Of a stretch of DNA of 64,000 bases, positions 25,793 to 34,519 are shown piece by piece. The notes below the pieces were generated by a model. That model made no database searches and had not been told where the DNA came from. It worked only from the letters and a program-made list of their open reading frames with translations. Position 1 is the stretch's first letter. Each line of letters starts with the position of its first letter. A program made the translations under genes and the position numbers. The stretch is from Emticicia oligotrophica DSM 17448 (lineage in GTDB: Bacteria > Bacteroidota > Bacteroidia > Cytophagales > Spirosomataceae). The stretch lies in assembly GCF_000263195.1 (NCBI RefSeq), contig NC_018748.1, positions 558,001 to 622,000 on the forward strand, written 5' to 3'.

Positions 25793-26176
25793 TTATAGAT
25801 TGCCTGCAGCAAATCTTGTAAAGTCTTCTTTCAAGGAATCGAAAATTGGCTCAAAAACCTGCATTTTATCTCGTAATTCTGTATCATCTTCCAGTTTACG
25901 GTGGGTATAAGCCACTGGATTTTGCTTCAAATTAGCCGTTATTTGGTCTTCACCGATATTAATGGCATGTTTTAGAGAATCAATTTCATTCTTTTGAATT
26001 ACAAAACGATTTTGAAATTGCTCCACTTTAACTTTTATATCACTATCGGTATTTTTTGCACTTACCTCAGCCAAGCGATTCGACATAATTTTCAATTCAT
26101 CTTCATAAAATGCCAATTTTTTATCCCATTCTTGATGGTCTTGGTGCAAGTCGGTAATATACTTTTGATTATCCAT
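25793..26176 (-). CDS. Coiled-coil hypothetical protein
   Basis: A soluble protein of 127 residues from the ATG at 26176 (MDNQKYITDLHQDHQEWDKKL). The frame extends upstream to 26248, but those 24 residues are hydrophobic-poor filler without a signal peptide. It is predicted almost wholly helical, with a heptad-like pattern through LAFYEDELKIMSNRLAEVSAK and a conserved-looking early His pair (LHQDHQEW). It has no recognised family. Confidence 0.65.
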   Translation of the reverse strand: MDNQKYITDLHQDHQEWDKKLAFYEDELKIMSNRLAEVSAKNTDSDIKVKVEQFQNRFVIQKNEIDSLKHAINIGEDQITANLKQNPVAYTHRKLEDDTELRDKMQVFEPIFDSLKEDFTRFAAGNL

Positions 26177-26436
26177 AGGTAAACTTATTGTGTTTTTGTT
26201 TACCCAAAATTCAAGCATTTTCTTGAACTCAATTATGACAATAGTCAAGTTTTGGCGTGTTAAAAATCAGTCAGAAATAAATTGATTTATGCCTAATGAC
26301 TTTTATTGAACAACATTCCTAAATTAATTTATAATTTGTCAGTGTTTCAGTATATTTTTTTATTAGTTTAGCTATCTCAAACCCAATCGGTTTGATTCAA
26401 AAGCAAATTATTCAATCCTAAAATTTTTATTTAAAA

Positions 26437-27891
26437 ATGACAAAAAAGACCAATGAATCTCGGAGAGAGTTCATTAAGAAAGGAGCTATGGCCTCATCTT
26501 TCTTTATTGTTCCGAGAAACGTTCTTGGTGGTGTAGGGTTTATTGCCCCAAGCGACCAACTTAACTTGGCAGCCATCGGAGCAGGTGGTAAGGGCCGAAG
26601 CGATATTAAAAATGCTTCAGTAAATGGCAGAGAAAGAGTGGTAGCTCTATGCGATGTTGATTTTTCGGGCTCAGCTAAGGATTCAGTAAAACAATTTCCT
26701 ACCGCCAAACTTTATGCCGACTACCGAGAGATGTTGGATAAAGAAAAAGATATTGATGCCGTTACGATTTCTACCCCCGACCACGTACACGGACCTGCGG
26801 CAGCATTTGCCATGGAGCGTGGAAAACACGTTTATGTACAAAAACCAATGACCCATAATATTCGTGAAGCACGTTTATTAACCGAAATGGCTAGAAAATA
26901 TAAAATTGTTAGCCAAATGGGTAATCAAGGAGCATCGAATCCATTATTAAATACAGTGAAAGCTTGGGTAGATTCAGGCAAATTAGGTAAAATATCGAAA
27001 GTTCAGATTTGGACAAATCGACCAGTTTGGCCCCAAGGAGGGCCTATGCCAAAACCAGATGATAGCCTAAAGCCAAAAGATTTAGATTGGAATCTTTGGC
27101 TCGGACCAAGCGAATACAAACCATATACACCAAATATGCACCCATTTAACTGGCGTGGTTGGTGGGATTACGGCACTGGTGCTTTGGGTGATGTAGGTTG
27201 CCATTTAATTGATATTCCATTCAGAACTTTGGGCTTAAAATACCCAACTGACGCTGAATGTAGTGTGGCATCGGTTTATTCTAAAATGTGGACAGCAGAT
27301 TACAATCCAGAGGGTTGCCCTGCATCTTCTTTCATTACACTTCATTTTGCGGCTACTGCCAAAAGTAAGTCTCCAATTGAAATGACTTGGAGTGATGGTG
27401 GAATCAGACCTTCTCACCCTGATATTATTCCTGCTAATGACGACATCGGTGGTGCTAACAGTGCCAATGGTGTTTTGATAATTGGTGAAAAAGGAATTAT
27501 CTCAACCAATATCAACGATAGCTCTCCTCTAATGCCAAAATTGTACTTAAATGATGGCACAAAAGAAGTTGGCCCAGAATTACCAAAAGATATTGAGCCA
27601 GAATACGGACACCAACGTCGTTGGGTAGATGCTTGTAAAGCAGGTTTTAACAGCAAAGAACACCAAGGTCTGACATCTTCATTTGATTACGCTGGCCCAA
27701 TGACTGAAACTGTTTTAATGGGTAACTTAGCCATTAGAAGCTATTTACTTAGAAAAGAAAATAGTAAAGGCCAAATGGAGTTTTATGCAAGAAAGAAACT
27801 CTTATGGGATGGTGAAAATATGAGAATTACGAATTTAGAAGAAGCCAATCAATTCGTTGGCCGTACGTATCGTGAAGGTTGGAAGGTATAG
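26437..27891 (+). CDS. Gfo/Idh/MocA family oxidoreductase, Tat-type signal
   Basis: NAD(P)-dependent sugar or inositol dehydrogenase family member of 484 residues. The N-terminus has a twin-arginine-like leader (ESRREFIKKGAMASSFF), suggesting export already folded with cofactor. The Rossmann part starts at LNLAAIGAGGKGRSDI; the catalytic-lysine motif is YVQKPMTHNIREARLL. The C-terminal domain holds WWDYGTGALGDVGCHLIDI, typical of the large Bacteroidota and Planctomycete branch often found with sugar catabolism genes. It stands alone with its own terminator. The substrate is unknown. Confidence 0.9.
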   Translation: MTKKTNESRREFIKKGAMASSFFIVPRNVLGGVGFIAPSDQLNLAAIGAGGKGRSDIKNASVNGRERVVALCDVDFSGSAKDSVKQFPTAKLYADYREMLDKEKDIDAVTISTPDHVHGPAAAFAMERGKHVYVQKPMTHNIREARLLTEMARKYKIVSQMGNQGASNPLLNTVKAWVDSGKLGKISKVQIWTNRPVWPQGGPMPKPDDSLKPKDLDWNLWLGPSEYKPYTPNMHPFNWRGWWDYGTGALGDVGCHLIDIPFRTLGLKYPTDAECSVASVYSKMWTADYNPEGCPASSFITLHFAATAKSKSPIEMTWSDGGIRPSHPDIIPANDDIGGANSANGVLIIGEKGIISTNINDSSPLMPKLYLNDGTKEVGPELPKDIEPEYGHQRRWVDACKAGFNSKEHQGLTSSFDYAGPMTETVLMGNLAIRSYLLRKENSKGQMEFYARKKLLWDGENMRITNLEEANQFVGRTYREGWKV

Positions 27892-27916
27892 TTTATACCA
27901 ACTTTTGAATAAAAAT

Positions 27917-27947
27917 AAAAAGACGAGCACCGAATGCTCGTCTTTTT
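27917..27947 (+). terminator. Terminator of the Gfo/Idh/MocA gene
   Basis: 13-bp perfect stem AAAAAGACGAGCA / TGCTCGTCTTTTT with a 5-base loop, ending in a T run. Confidence 0.9.
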
Positions 27948-28012
27948 TATGGTAAACTTGACTAAAGGTTTAAACATTATTGGGATGTACGTCCTTCAGT
28001 CTCAAAGTTTTC

Positions 28013-28663
28013 TTATTTTCCAAATAATCTACTCCAAAAACCTTTAGCTTTTTGAGTTGCTTCGTTTACGGCTTCGCTTGCTTCTGCAGCAATTTCTTGA
28101 GCTTTTGCCTTGGCCGCAGCTGCTGCTTCGGCAGCTTCTTCTTTCAAATCTTCAAGTTTCTCAGCAGCTTCAGCTTTTACTGCTTCTACTTTTTCAGAAC
28201 TAACAAATTCTTGTGCTTTTGCTTTCAGCTCATCAATGGTAGCCGACGCTTCCGCGGCAATTTCTTGAGCTTTTGCTTTAGCAGCAGCAGCAGCTTCAGC
28301 AGCCTCTTCTTTCAAATCAGCTAATTTTTCCGAAGCATCGGCGGCAACTGCTTGTGCCTTTGCTTTAGCGGCGGCAGCAGCTTCAGTTGCTTCTTCTTTC
28401 AAGTCAGCTAGTTTCTCAGTTGCATCAGCGGCAACTTCCTGTGCCTTTACTTTTGCAGCTTCCACTACTTCAGCAGCATCTTCTTTCAAATCAGCCAGTT
28501 TTTCAGTAGCATCAGCAGCAACTGCTTGTGCTTTTACTTTTGCGGCCTCTACTGCTTCAGTAGCCTCTTCTTTCAAATCTGTGAGTGTTTCTGTTGCTAC
28601 CGCTTTTGCTTCATCAGCCATTTCTACTGCTTTATCTGCAATGTTTTTTTTGTTCTCTGCCAT
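28013..28663 (-). CDS. LEA-like / apolipoprotein-like repeat protein
   Basis: A 216-residue Ala/Lys/Glu-rich helical protein. From residue 27 to 198 it consists of six tandem units of 29 residues, e.g. LADLKEEATEAAAAAKAKA followed by QAVAADASEK. The fifth unit (143-169) is divergent and two residues shorter. The last 18 residues leave the repeat and end GFWSRLFGK, a short amphipathic anchor-like tail. There is no signal peptide. The 11-residue periodicity and composition resemble group 3 LEA proteins and YtxH-type stress proteins, which protect membranes or proteins under drying or osmotic stress. Function is by analogy. Confidence 0.8.
   Translation of the reverse strand: MAENKKNIADKAVEMADEAKAVATETLTDLKEEATEAVEAAKVKAQAVAADATEKLADLKEDAAEVVEAAKVKAQEVAADATEKLADLKEEATEAAAAAKAKAQAVAADASEKLADLKEEAAEAAAAAKAKAQEIAAEASATIDELKAKAQEFVSSEKVEAVKAEAAEKLEDLKEEAAEAAAAAKAKAQEIAAEASEAVNEATQKAKGFWSRLFGK
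28070..28585 (-). repeat. Tandem 87-bp coding repeats (six units) in the LEA-like gene
   Basis: Six head-to-tail copies of an 87-bp unit (the fifth is 81 bp) encode the 29-residue repeats. Neighbouring copies are similar at DNA level, so unit number may vary between strains by slippage or recombination. Confidence 0.8.
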
Positions 28664-28847
28664 TTTTAGTTTATAAGTAAGTTACAATCAATAATTTAAT
28701 AAATGTAAATTTCACAAATAGAATTAAAAAATAAAAGTTAAAGCATTGATTTTTAGTGGTATTACCAATTAAATAATAAAACATTAACATTAGTTTTTTG
28801 AAATTACCTTAAGAGTGCGATAGTATCTTTTATTTTTGAATAAATAT

Positions 28848-28883
28848 AAAATGGCTACGCTTCTCTCGAAACGTAGCCATTTT
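28848..28883 (-). terminator. Terminator of the susC-susD unit
   Basis: 12-bp perfect stem AAAATGGCTACG / CGTAGCCATTTT with a 12-base loop, just downstream of the SusD stop on the minus strand. Confidence 0.8.
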
Positions 28884-28904
28884 GGCAATTGAATTAGCCT
28901 AAAA

Positions 28905-30761
28905 TCAATATCCTGGGTTCTGCACCAATTTATTATTACGATTCATTTCATCACGATGAATTGGTAAATAGTACATTTTATCTAACCATGCACGATTTTC
29001 TTTACCAGGGTCAATTTCAAATACTTTATAAGTATAATCGTAGCTTGTTGGGTCATATTTATAAAGCGACATCGTTTTACCAGTTTTCAACTTTCCAATT
29101 ACAGTTATACCATTGGCCTTTCTCGCAAGTGTTTTGTCAGCAATCATCCATCGGCGAGTATCGTGGAAGCGTTGTTCTTCTAAGAACATCTCTATACGTC
29201 GTTCATTGCGATATCTTTCTCGAAGAGCATCACCCGACTCTGTCAGTGCAGGCATACCCGAACGGAAACGGATTTTATTCAACCACGTGCGAGCTTCTGC
29301 ATCTTGCCCAAGCTCAATACAAGCTTCAGCATAGTTAAAGATAGCTTCAGTATAACGTAAGAATGGCCAAGGGATTTGTTGCCAAGAATTTTGGTCAACA
29401 ATTGAAGGATTTGGGTCTATGAACTTTCGAACATAATATCCAGTATAACTCCCATTCCAGTCTTCAACTGATGATTGACGAGTGTCAAGGCCAAAGTACT
29501 GCACTTTTGCTCCTGAAGCATTGGTTACTTCATAAGAGCCTGTTTGAATTTGGTTAGCTGGATCTTTTGTAGCAACATCAGCCGTACGAGGTTTCCAGTT
29601 TGCTCCATCATATAAAATAGAGGCATACATACGTGGATCACGATTTTGATAAGGATTAGCAGCATGTTCTGGCTTATTCCAATCGAACTTAGTACCATCC
29701 ATCATTTCATAATCATCAACCATTAACTGTATTGGTGTATTTCCTGCCCAGTTATGATAGCCATTTGGCCCATTAAATAGACCTTGGCGGCCTCCATTTT
29801 CTTGTTTAGCATTAATAAAATAACGGCCTAAGATTAAATCCTTCTCTCCACCATTTCTTGCTAATGCAATATTCATATAATTATTTGTTGCATCTTCTTT
29901 GGTTGCTGGAGCGGTTAAACTTACCTGATAGCCCAATCCTGCTAAATCTAAAACTGCTTTCGCAGCATCTTTTGCTTTTTGCCAACGCTCCGAACGATTT
30001 CCACTTGTATAGCCTAAAATTTCAGCTTTAGCATATGCCGCTAAAGTTGGCGATTTGGCCTTTGCGGTTGTCATATCATGCAAATCACTTGCCGCATACA
30101 ATAAATTACGTGCCTTTAATGCCAAAGCTGCTGCCTTTGTTGCACGCCCTGCTGCCATTGTTCTACCATCAAGAAGCTTAGCTGCTTCATCGCAATCTTT
30201 CACTATAAAATTGATACATTCTTCGTAAGATTTACGTTCAGCTAAAAGGTCTGGGTCATCAAGGGTATAAGCTTTATCTACAATCGGTACACCACCATAA
30301 TATCTTACCAATTGGTGATAATAATAAGCACGCATAAACTTGGCTTCACCCATTAATCTATTCACTAAAGTTGGGTCATTGAATTGAGGTTTTTCAAGGT
30401 TTTGAATCGCTAAATTACATGCACGAATACGAGAATACATGTTTGCCCAAGCAAGTGTACCATTTATCCAACCGTTATCTGCAGGATTTGAACGAGCCTC
30501 AGTAATTGTCGTAATTCCTCGGCCTGGGTGAGTAAACATGGTTTCATCAGTAAGAGAAGCCAACATTTGTTCATCAAACCCACCATTACCAAAGCCTCCA
30601 TAAAGGTTAGTAACAAAGGCATCAGTAAGGGCGGCATCAGACCAAACTGCCGATTCTGATACTGCATCTAAAGGTTTAGTATTGACGAAGTCATCATTAC
30701 AGCTCGTCATTGTAAAGCCAGCTGTAAAGAAACTTATTGCTAATATTTTTATTCTTTTCAT
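28905..30761 (-). CDS. RagB/SusD family nutrient-binding outer-membrane lipoprotein
   Basis: Surface lipoprotein that captures a ligand and forms the lid of the SusC channel. It is 618 residues. Lipoprotein signal: KRIKILAISFFTAGFTMTSC, Cys21. The mature start NDDFVNTKPLDAVSESAVWSD is the usual SusD beginning, and MGEAKFMRAYYYHQLVRYYGGVPIV is the TPR-like helical signature. The C-terminal WPFLRYTEAIFNYAEACIELG followed by LNKIRFRSGMP and RYRNERRIEMFLEEQRFHDTRRW is diagnostic. It lies 25 bp after the SusC gene. The ligand is not predictable from sequence alone. Confidence 0.97.
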   Translation of the reverse strand: MKRIKILAISFFTAGFTMTSCNDDFVNTKPLDAVSESAVWSDAALTDAFVTNLYGGFGNGGFDEQMLASLTDETMFTHPGRGITTITEARSNPADNGWINGTLAWANMYSRIRACNLAIQNLEKPQFNDPTLVNRLMGEAKFMRAYYYHQLVRYYGGVPIVDKAYTLDDPDLLAERKSYEECINFIVKDCDEAAKLLDGRTMAAGRATKAAALALKARNLLYAASDLHDMTTAKAKSPTLAAYAKAEILGYTSGNRSERWQKAKDAAKAVLDLAGLGYQVSLTAPATKEDATNNYMNIALARNGGEKDLILGRYFINAKQENGGRQGLFNGPNGYHNWAGNTPIQLMVDDYEMMDGTKFDWNKPEHAANPYQNRDPRMYASILYDGANWKPRTADVATKDPANQIQTGSYEVTNASGAKVQYFGLDTRQSSVEDWNGSYTGYYVRKFIDPNPSIVDQNSWQQIPWPFLRYTEAIFNYAEACIELGQDAEARTWLNKIRFRSGMPALTESGDALRERYRNERRIEMFLEEQRFHDTRRWMIADKTLARKANGITVIGKLKTGKTMSLYKYDPTSYDYTYKVFEIDPGKENRAWLDKMYYLPIHRDEMNRNNKLVQNPGY

Positions 30762-30786
30762 AGTATTTTTTCGATTTAGTAAGGAA

Positions 30787-33700
30787 TTAGAATGTAACCG
30801 TTAACCCACCATTAATAATTCTTTGTTGTGGATAGTATTGACCCGTCGAACTACTTGATTCTGGGTCAAACGAATCGAATTTCGTAATGGTGAATAAGTT
30901 CAAACCGTTTACATAGAGTCTTAAGGCACTCATACCTGCTTTTCTAGTAAGTTTTTCCGGAATAGTATAACCAACCTCAAAGTTTTTCAAACGAATATAA
31001 TCTGTACTTCTAAACCAATAGGTATTGTTTGCCGAGAAGTATTGGTCACTACGATTGGCAATACGTGGATGTACACTGCTCGGATTTTCAACAGTCCAGC
31101 GGTCACGATACATACTATAAAGGAAGTTACCAATATTACCCATTTCACCTGGGCTCACGTATTGTTTCGCACCTGCTGCTCCTTGGAATAACACATTCAA
31201 ATCGAAGTTTTTATAACTAGCAATAAAGCTCATACCACCTTGGAACATCGGGATATTATTGAAGTCAGTACGTACTTGGTCGTCTGGTGTAATTTTTCCA
31301 TCTCCATTATAATCAAGGTATTTCATATCGCCCGGGCGAAGGGTGTTTACGATAGATTTGTAGTCAATCTTATTAGCATCAATTTCTGCTTGGTCTTTAA
31401 ATACACCATCATAAATATATGCCTGTACAGTATTCATTGGGCGGCCTGTAGTTCTTTGCCACTCAGGAGCACCAGGTGCTTCATCCCAGAACAAAATTTT
31501 ATTTTTCGCATAACCACCATTCACACTTATACTATATTTCAAGCCATTTTTCTCTCCTCGGTATCCAATTTGAGCATCAAAACCACGGTTTGCTACTTCT
31601 CCAAAGTTTTGTGGCGGAAGTGTCATACCAGTTGATTGTGGAATGGAAGCATTTTTAGGCCAAAGAATGTTTGTACGCTTGTTATAGAAGTAATCAAATT
31701 CGAAACTAACTTTACTATTGAATAATTGGCCTTCTAAACCAATGTTGGCATTATTGGCAACCTCCCAAGTAATATTGTTATTCGGCACACGTGTCTCAAA
31801 CAAAGTTTTGGTTTCTGTATTATTAATAATGTAGCTATTAAAGCCATAAACCGAAAGATATTGATAATTATAATTTACCCCGTTAATTTGGATATTATCA
31901 TTACCCATTTGACCGTATGAACCTCTAAGTTTCAAATAATTGATTGCAGGAATTTCTTTCATGAATTTTTCTTCAGAAAGTAACCAACCTGCCATTACAC
32001 CAGGGAAAAAGCCATAACGAGTATTTTTTGGGAAATTATATGAGCCGTCATAACGCCATAAAAATTCTAGTAAATATTTCTCTTTGAAATTGTATGCAGC
32101 ACGACCAAAATAATTTAAACGAGCTGTTTCAAAGGCACCGCCACCATTGTTTTTTTCTAAATCACCACCCGCAAACATTTGGTCGAGTGCAGAAGAAATA
32201 AAGTAACGACGATATGCATTTAGGTTATCTCCTTGGACTGTCTCACGGTTAGAACCCGCTAAGAGTGTAAGTCCGTGGTCTTTAAATTTACGTTCGTAAG
32301 AAATCACTCCACCTAATAAAATATTAAGCGTATTTTCAACTCCTTGATTTAAGTTTGGCTCGGCAGGGCCACGCTTACTTGCAATTAATTTTGGCGTTAC
32401 GCCATCTGCCTCGAAACCTACCCCTCTTTCATAGAGAATCCATGGGGTAGTCCATCTTTTTGTATTACGAATTAATTTATCAACCGAGGCTGTAGCTGTA
32501 AATTTCAAGCCATCAATGCCAGGAATTTTGATATCTAATTGCCCGTTTGTTTGTAAGTAATCTCTTTTGTCACGGTCATACCCAGTAGCATTGGTAGTAA
32601 TCACCACAGGGTTTTGTCCGTTCTCAATATCAGGGCCCGGTAAGCCATTTGGCCAATAAGCTGGTTGCTGTGGTTTTCCACGCATCAACATTCTGAAGAT
32701 AGCTCCTGCACTTTGAGTTGGGAAGAAACGGTACTCTTCACGACCAAGCATACCTAAGTTCAAATCAATATATTTATTAACTTTTGCATTCAAATTGATA
32801 CGTAAATCATATTGCTGATAGCCCGTAGCTGAGTTTTTATAGTAAGCATCTTGATTTTGGTATCCTAATGAAGCCAAATACTTAAGATTTGATGAGCCAC
32901 CCGTTAACTGTAAATTATGACGAGACTGTGGTGACCAGTCCTTTAAGGTTGCTGCATACCAATCTGTATCAGGGTGTCCCCATGGGTCTGAGCCATCTTT
33001 ATATTTTTGCATATCATCAGGCGTAAACGGTGCTTTTCTAACTGTACCGTTTGGTCTTGTATAAGAACCAGCCGATTTATAAGCTTGTGTTGCAGCAGAC
33101 CATTCACTTGCTGGAAGGCCATAAATATCCAAATCATTTAACATTTCGGTATATTGAGCGGCATTAGCTAGTTTTGGCAGTTTAGTTGGCTGAGAATAAC
33201 CTTGATTATATGAATAAGATAATTCTGGCTTACTTTCTTTACCTTTTTTGGTTGTAATCAAGATTACACCATTGGCAGCTCTAGCACCGTAAATTGCAGC
33301 AGATGCATCTTTCAATACTGAAATTGTTTCAATATCAGCTGGATTTAAACGGTCGAAACCACCGGCACGAGCAGGAATCCCATCAATTACAATAAGGGCA
33401 TCATTATTACCAAGTGTATTCGAACCTCTAATTCTGATACCAGAACCGTCATATCCGGGCTCGCCACTACGGTTTACTGCCACTACACCAGGCATACGAC
33501 CTGCTATTGAGTTTGATAAATTGACGGCAGGTGATTTAACTAATTCTGCACCCTTAACTGTAGTAACAGAACCAGTAACAGTCTCCTTCTTTTGTACACC
33601 ATAACCTACCACAATCACTTCACCAAGTGTTTGTTCATCAGGCTGAAGGCTAACATTGAGAATCGAACGGCCATTGGTAGCAATCTCTTGTGCAAGATAA

Positions 33701-33951
33701 CCAATGTAAGTAAACACGAGTGTAGCGTTTTTATCGATAGAAACTGAGTAATCTCCGTTTGAGTCAGAGATACTTCCTTTGCTTGTACCCTTTACTACGA
33801 TACTAACTCCGGGTAAAGCTTGCCCTTGGGCATCGGTCACTTTACCTTTAATTGTTTGTGCAAACGCACTTGCAGACAATAGAAAAATAGCCATCAACAG
33901 TGTTATAGTAAAACTCCTGTTGAGGGGAGGTTTTTGAGTAAAAATTTTCAT
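30787..33951 (-). CDS. SusC/RagA family TonB-linked outer-membrane protein
   Basis: TonB-dependent channel that imports an oligomer bound by the partner SusD. It is 1054 residues. Signal peptide to about residue 31 (ASAFAQ), then a carboxypeptidase-regulatory-like domain (TIKGKVTDAQGQALPGVSI, residues about 33-110). The plug domain begins at LGEVIVVGYGVQKKETVTGS and includes IRIRGSNTLGNNDALIVIDG and TISVLKDASAAIYGARAANG. The beta-barrel ends GLNLFTITKFDSFDPES ... INGGLTVTF. It is the first gene of a two-gene unit. No hydrolase or ECF sigma/anti-sigma gene is next to it. Confidence 0.97.
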   Translation of the reverse strand: MKIFTQKPPLNRSFTITLLMAIFLLSASAFAQTIKGKVTDAQGQALPGVSIVVKGTSKGSISDSNGDYSVSIDKNATLVFTYIGYLAQEIATNGRSILNVSLQPDEQTLGEVIVVGYGVQKKETVTGSVTTVKGAELVKSPAVNLSNSIAGRMPGVVAVNRSGEPGYDGSGIRIRGSNTLGNNDALIVIDGIPARAGGFDRLNPADIETISVLKDASAAIYGARAANGVILITTKKGKESKPELSYSYNQGYSQPTKLPKLANAAQYTEMLNDLDIYGLPASEWSAATQAYKSAGSYTRPNGTVRKAPFTPDDMQKYKDGSDPWGHPDTDWYAATLKDWSPQSRHNLQLTGGSSNLKYLASLGYQNQDAYYKNSATGYQQYDLRINLNAKVNKYIDLNLGMLGREEYRFFPTQSAGAIFRMLMRGKPQQPAYWPNGLPGPDIENGQNPVVITTNATGYDRDKRDYLQTNGQLDIKIPGIDGLKFTATASVDKLIRNTKRWTTPWILYERGVGFEADGVTPKLIASKRGPAEPNLNQGVENTLNILLGGVISYERKFKDHGLTLLAGSNRETVQGDNLNAYRRYFISSALDQMFAGGDLEKNNGGGAFETARLNYFGRAAYNFKEKYLLEFLWRYDGSYNFPKNTRYGFFPGVMAGWLLSEEKFMKEIPAINYLKLRGSYGQMGNDNIQINGVNYNYQYLSVYGFNSYIINNTETKTLFETRVPNNNITWEVANNANIGLEGQLFNSKVSFEFDYFYNKRTNILWPKNASIPQSTGMTLPPQNFGEVANRGFDAQIGYRGEKNGLKYSISVNGGYAKNKILFWDEAPGAPEWQRTTGRPMNTVQAYIYDGVFKDQAEIDANKIDYKSIVNTLRPGDMKYLDYNGDGKITPDDQVRTDFNNIPMFQGGMSFIASYKNFDLNVLFQGAAGAKQYVSPGEMGNIGNFLYSMYRDRWTVENPSSVHPRIANRSDQYFSANNTYWFRSTDYIRLKNFEVGYTIPEKLTRKAGMSALRLYVNGLNLFTITKFDSFDPESSSSTGQYYPQQRIINGGLTVTF

Positions 33952-34469
33952 AAAAGTTTAGATAGAATGGGTTGAATTCAATTGTGTTTATTCATTAATG
34001 ACCAGCTATATGCTGTAAAAAAGGCTATCGTTTAAAAAATTAAAAATTACCATAAAAACTGCTAAGCAGTAGGACCAAGCAAAATCGAATAATGCAACAC
34101 ATTATTACCAAAAAAACAATACCGTTTCGGGAATGATGTCGAATTAACACATTCCTTATCGAGACAGCTTTATTTTTTTGGGTTTCTCAAAAATAGTAAT
34201 TTTTTAATCAAATCTTAATCTTTTAATATAATTTTTTCAAGAAATTATTAAACTAATAAATTGAATAAAAAAATATATGATTTTTTGAGGATTTATTAAT
34301 AAAAATATTTAAAAATAAATAATGTTTTATACACACATAAAGAAGAATATCGAAGTCATAAAGATTAACAAAAGCATGGGAGGGTTTTTATTTGAATTTT
34401 CCGCTTGAATAATTCGAGCTTATTTCTAAGGCAAAGAAAAGATTCTGAAACTAATATTAGACAAAAAAA
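33952..34469. other. 518-bp non-coding region upstream of susC
   Basis: Very AT-rich, holds no ORF of coding character and no tRNA. It must contain the susC promoter; TATTTTTG on the minus strand at 34188-34195 fits the -7 consensus and would give a leader of about 230 bases, long enough for regulation at RNA level. No -33 partner at normal spacing is visible. Confidence 0.4.
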
Positions 34470-34503
34470 ATACCCCCACTAGATAGAAATCTGGCGGGGG
34501 TAT
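34470..34503 (-). terminator. Terminator of the GMC oxidoreductase gene
   Basis: 15-bp stem with ATACCCCC / GGGGGTAT ends and one mismatch, AGAA loop; on the minus strand it runs into TTTTTTTT. Confidence 0.85.
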
Positions 34504-34519
34504 CTGAATAAAACCTTTT

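Noticed and set aside
28070-28585. Tandem repeats considered as a CRISPR-like array
   Set aside because: Units are contiguous 87-bp coding repeats without unique spacers, kept in frame in one gene; no cas genes are present.
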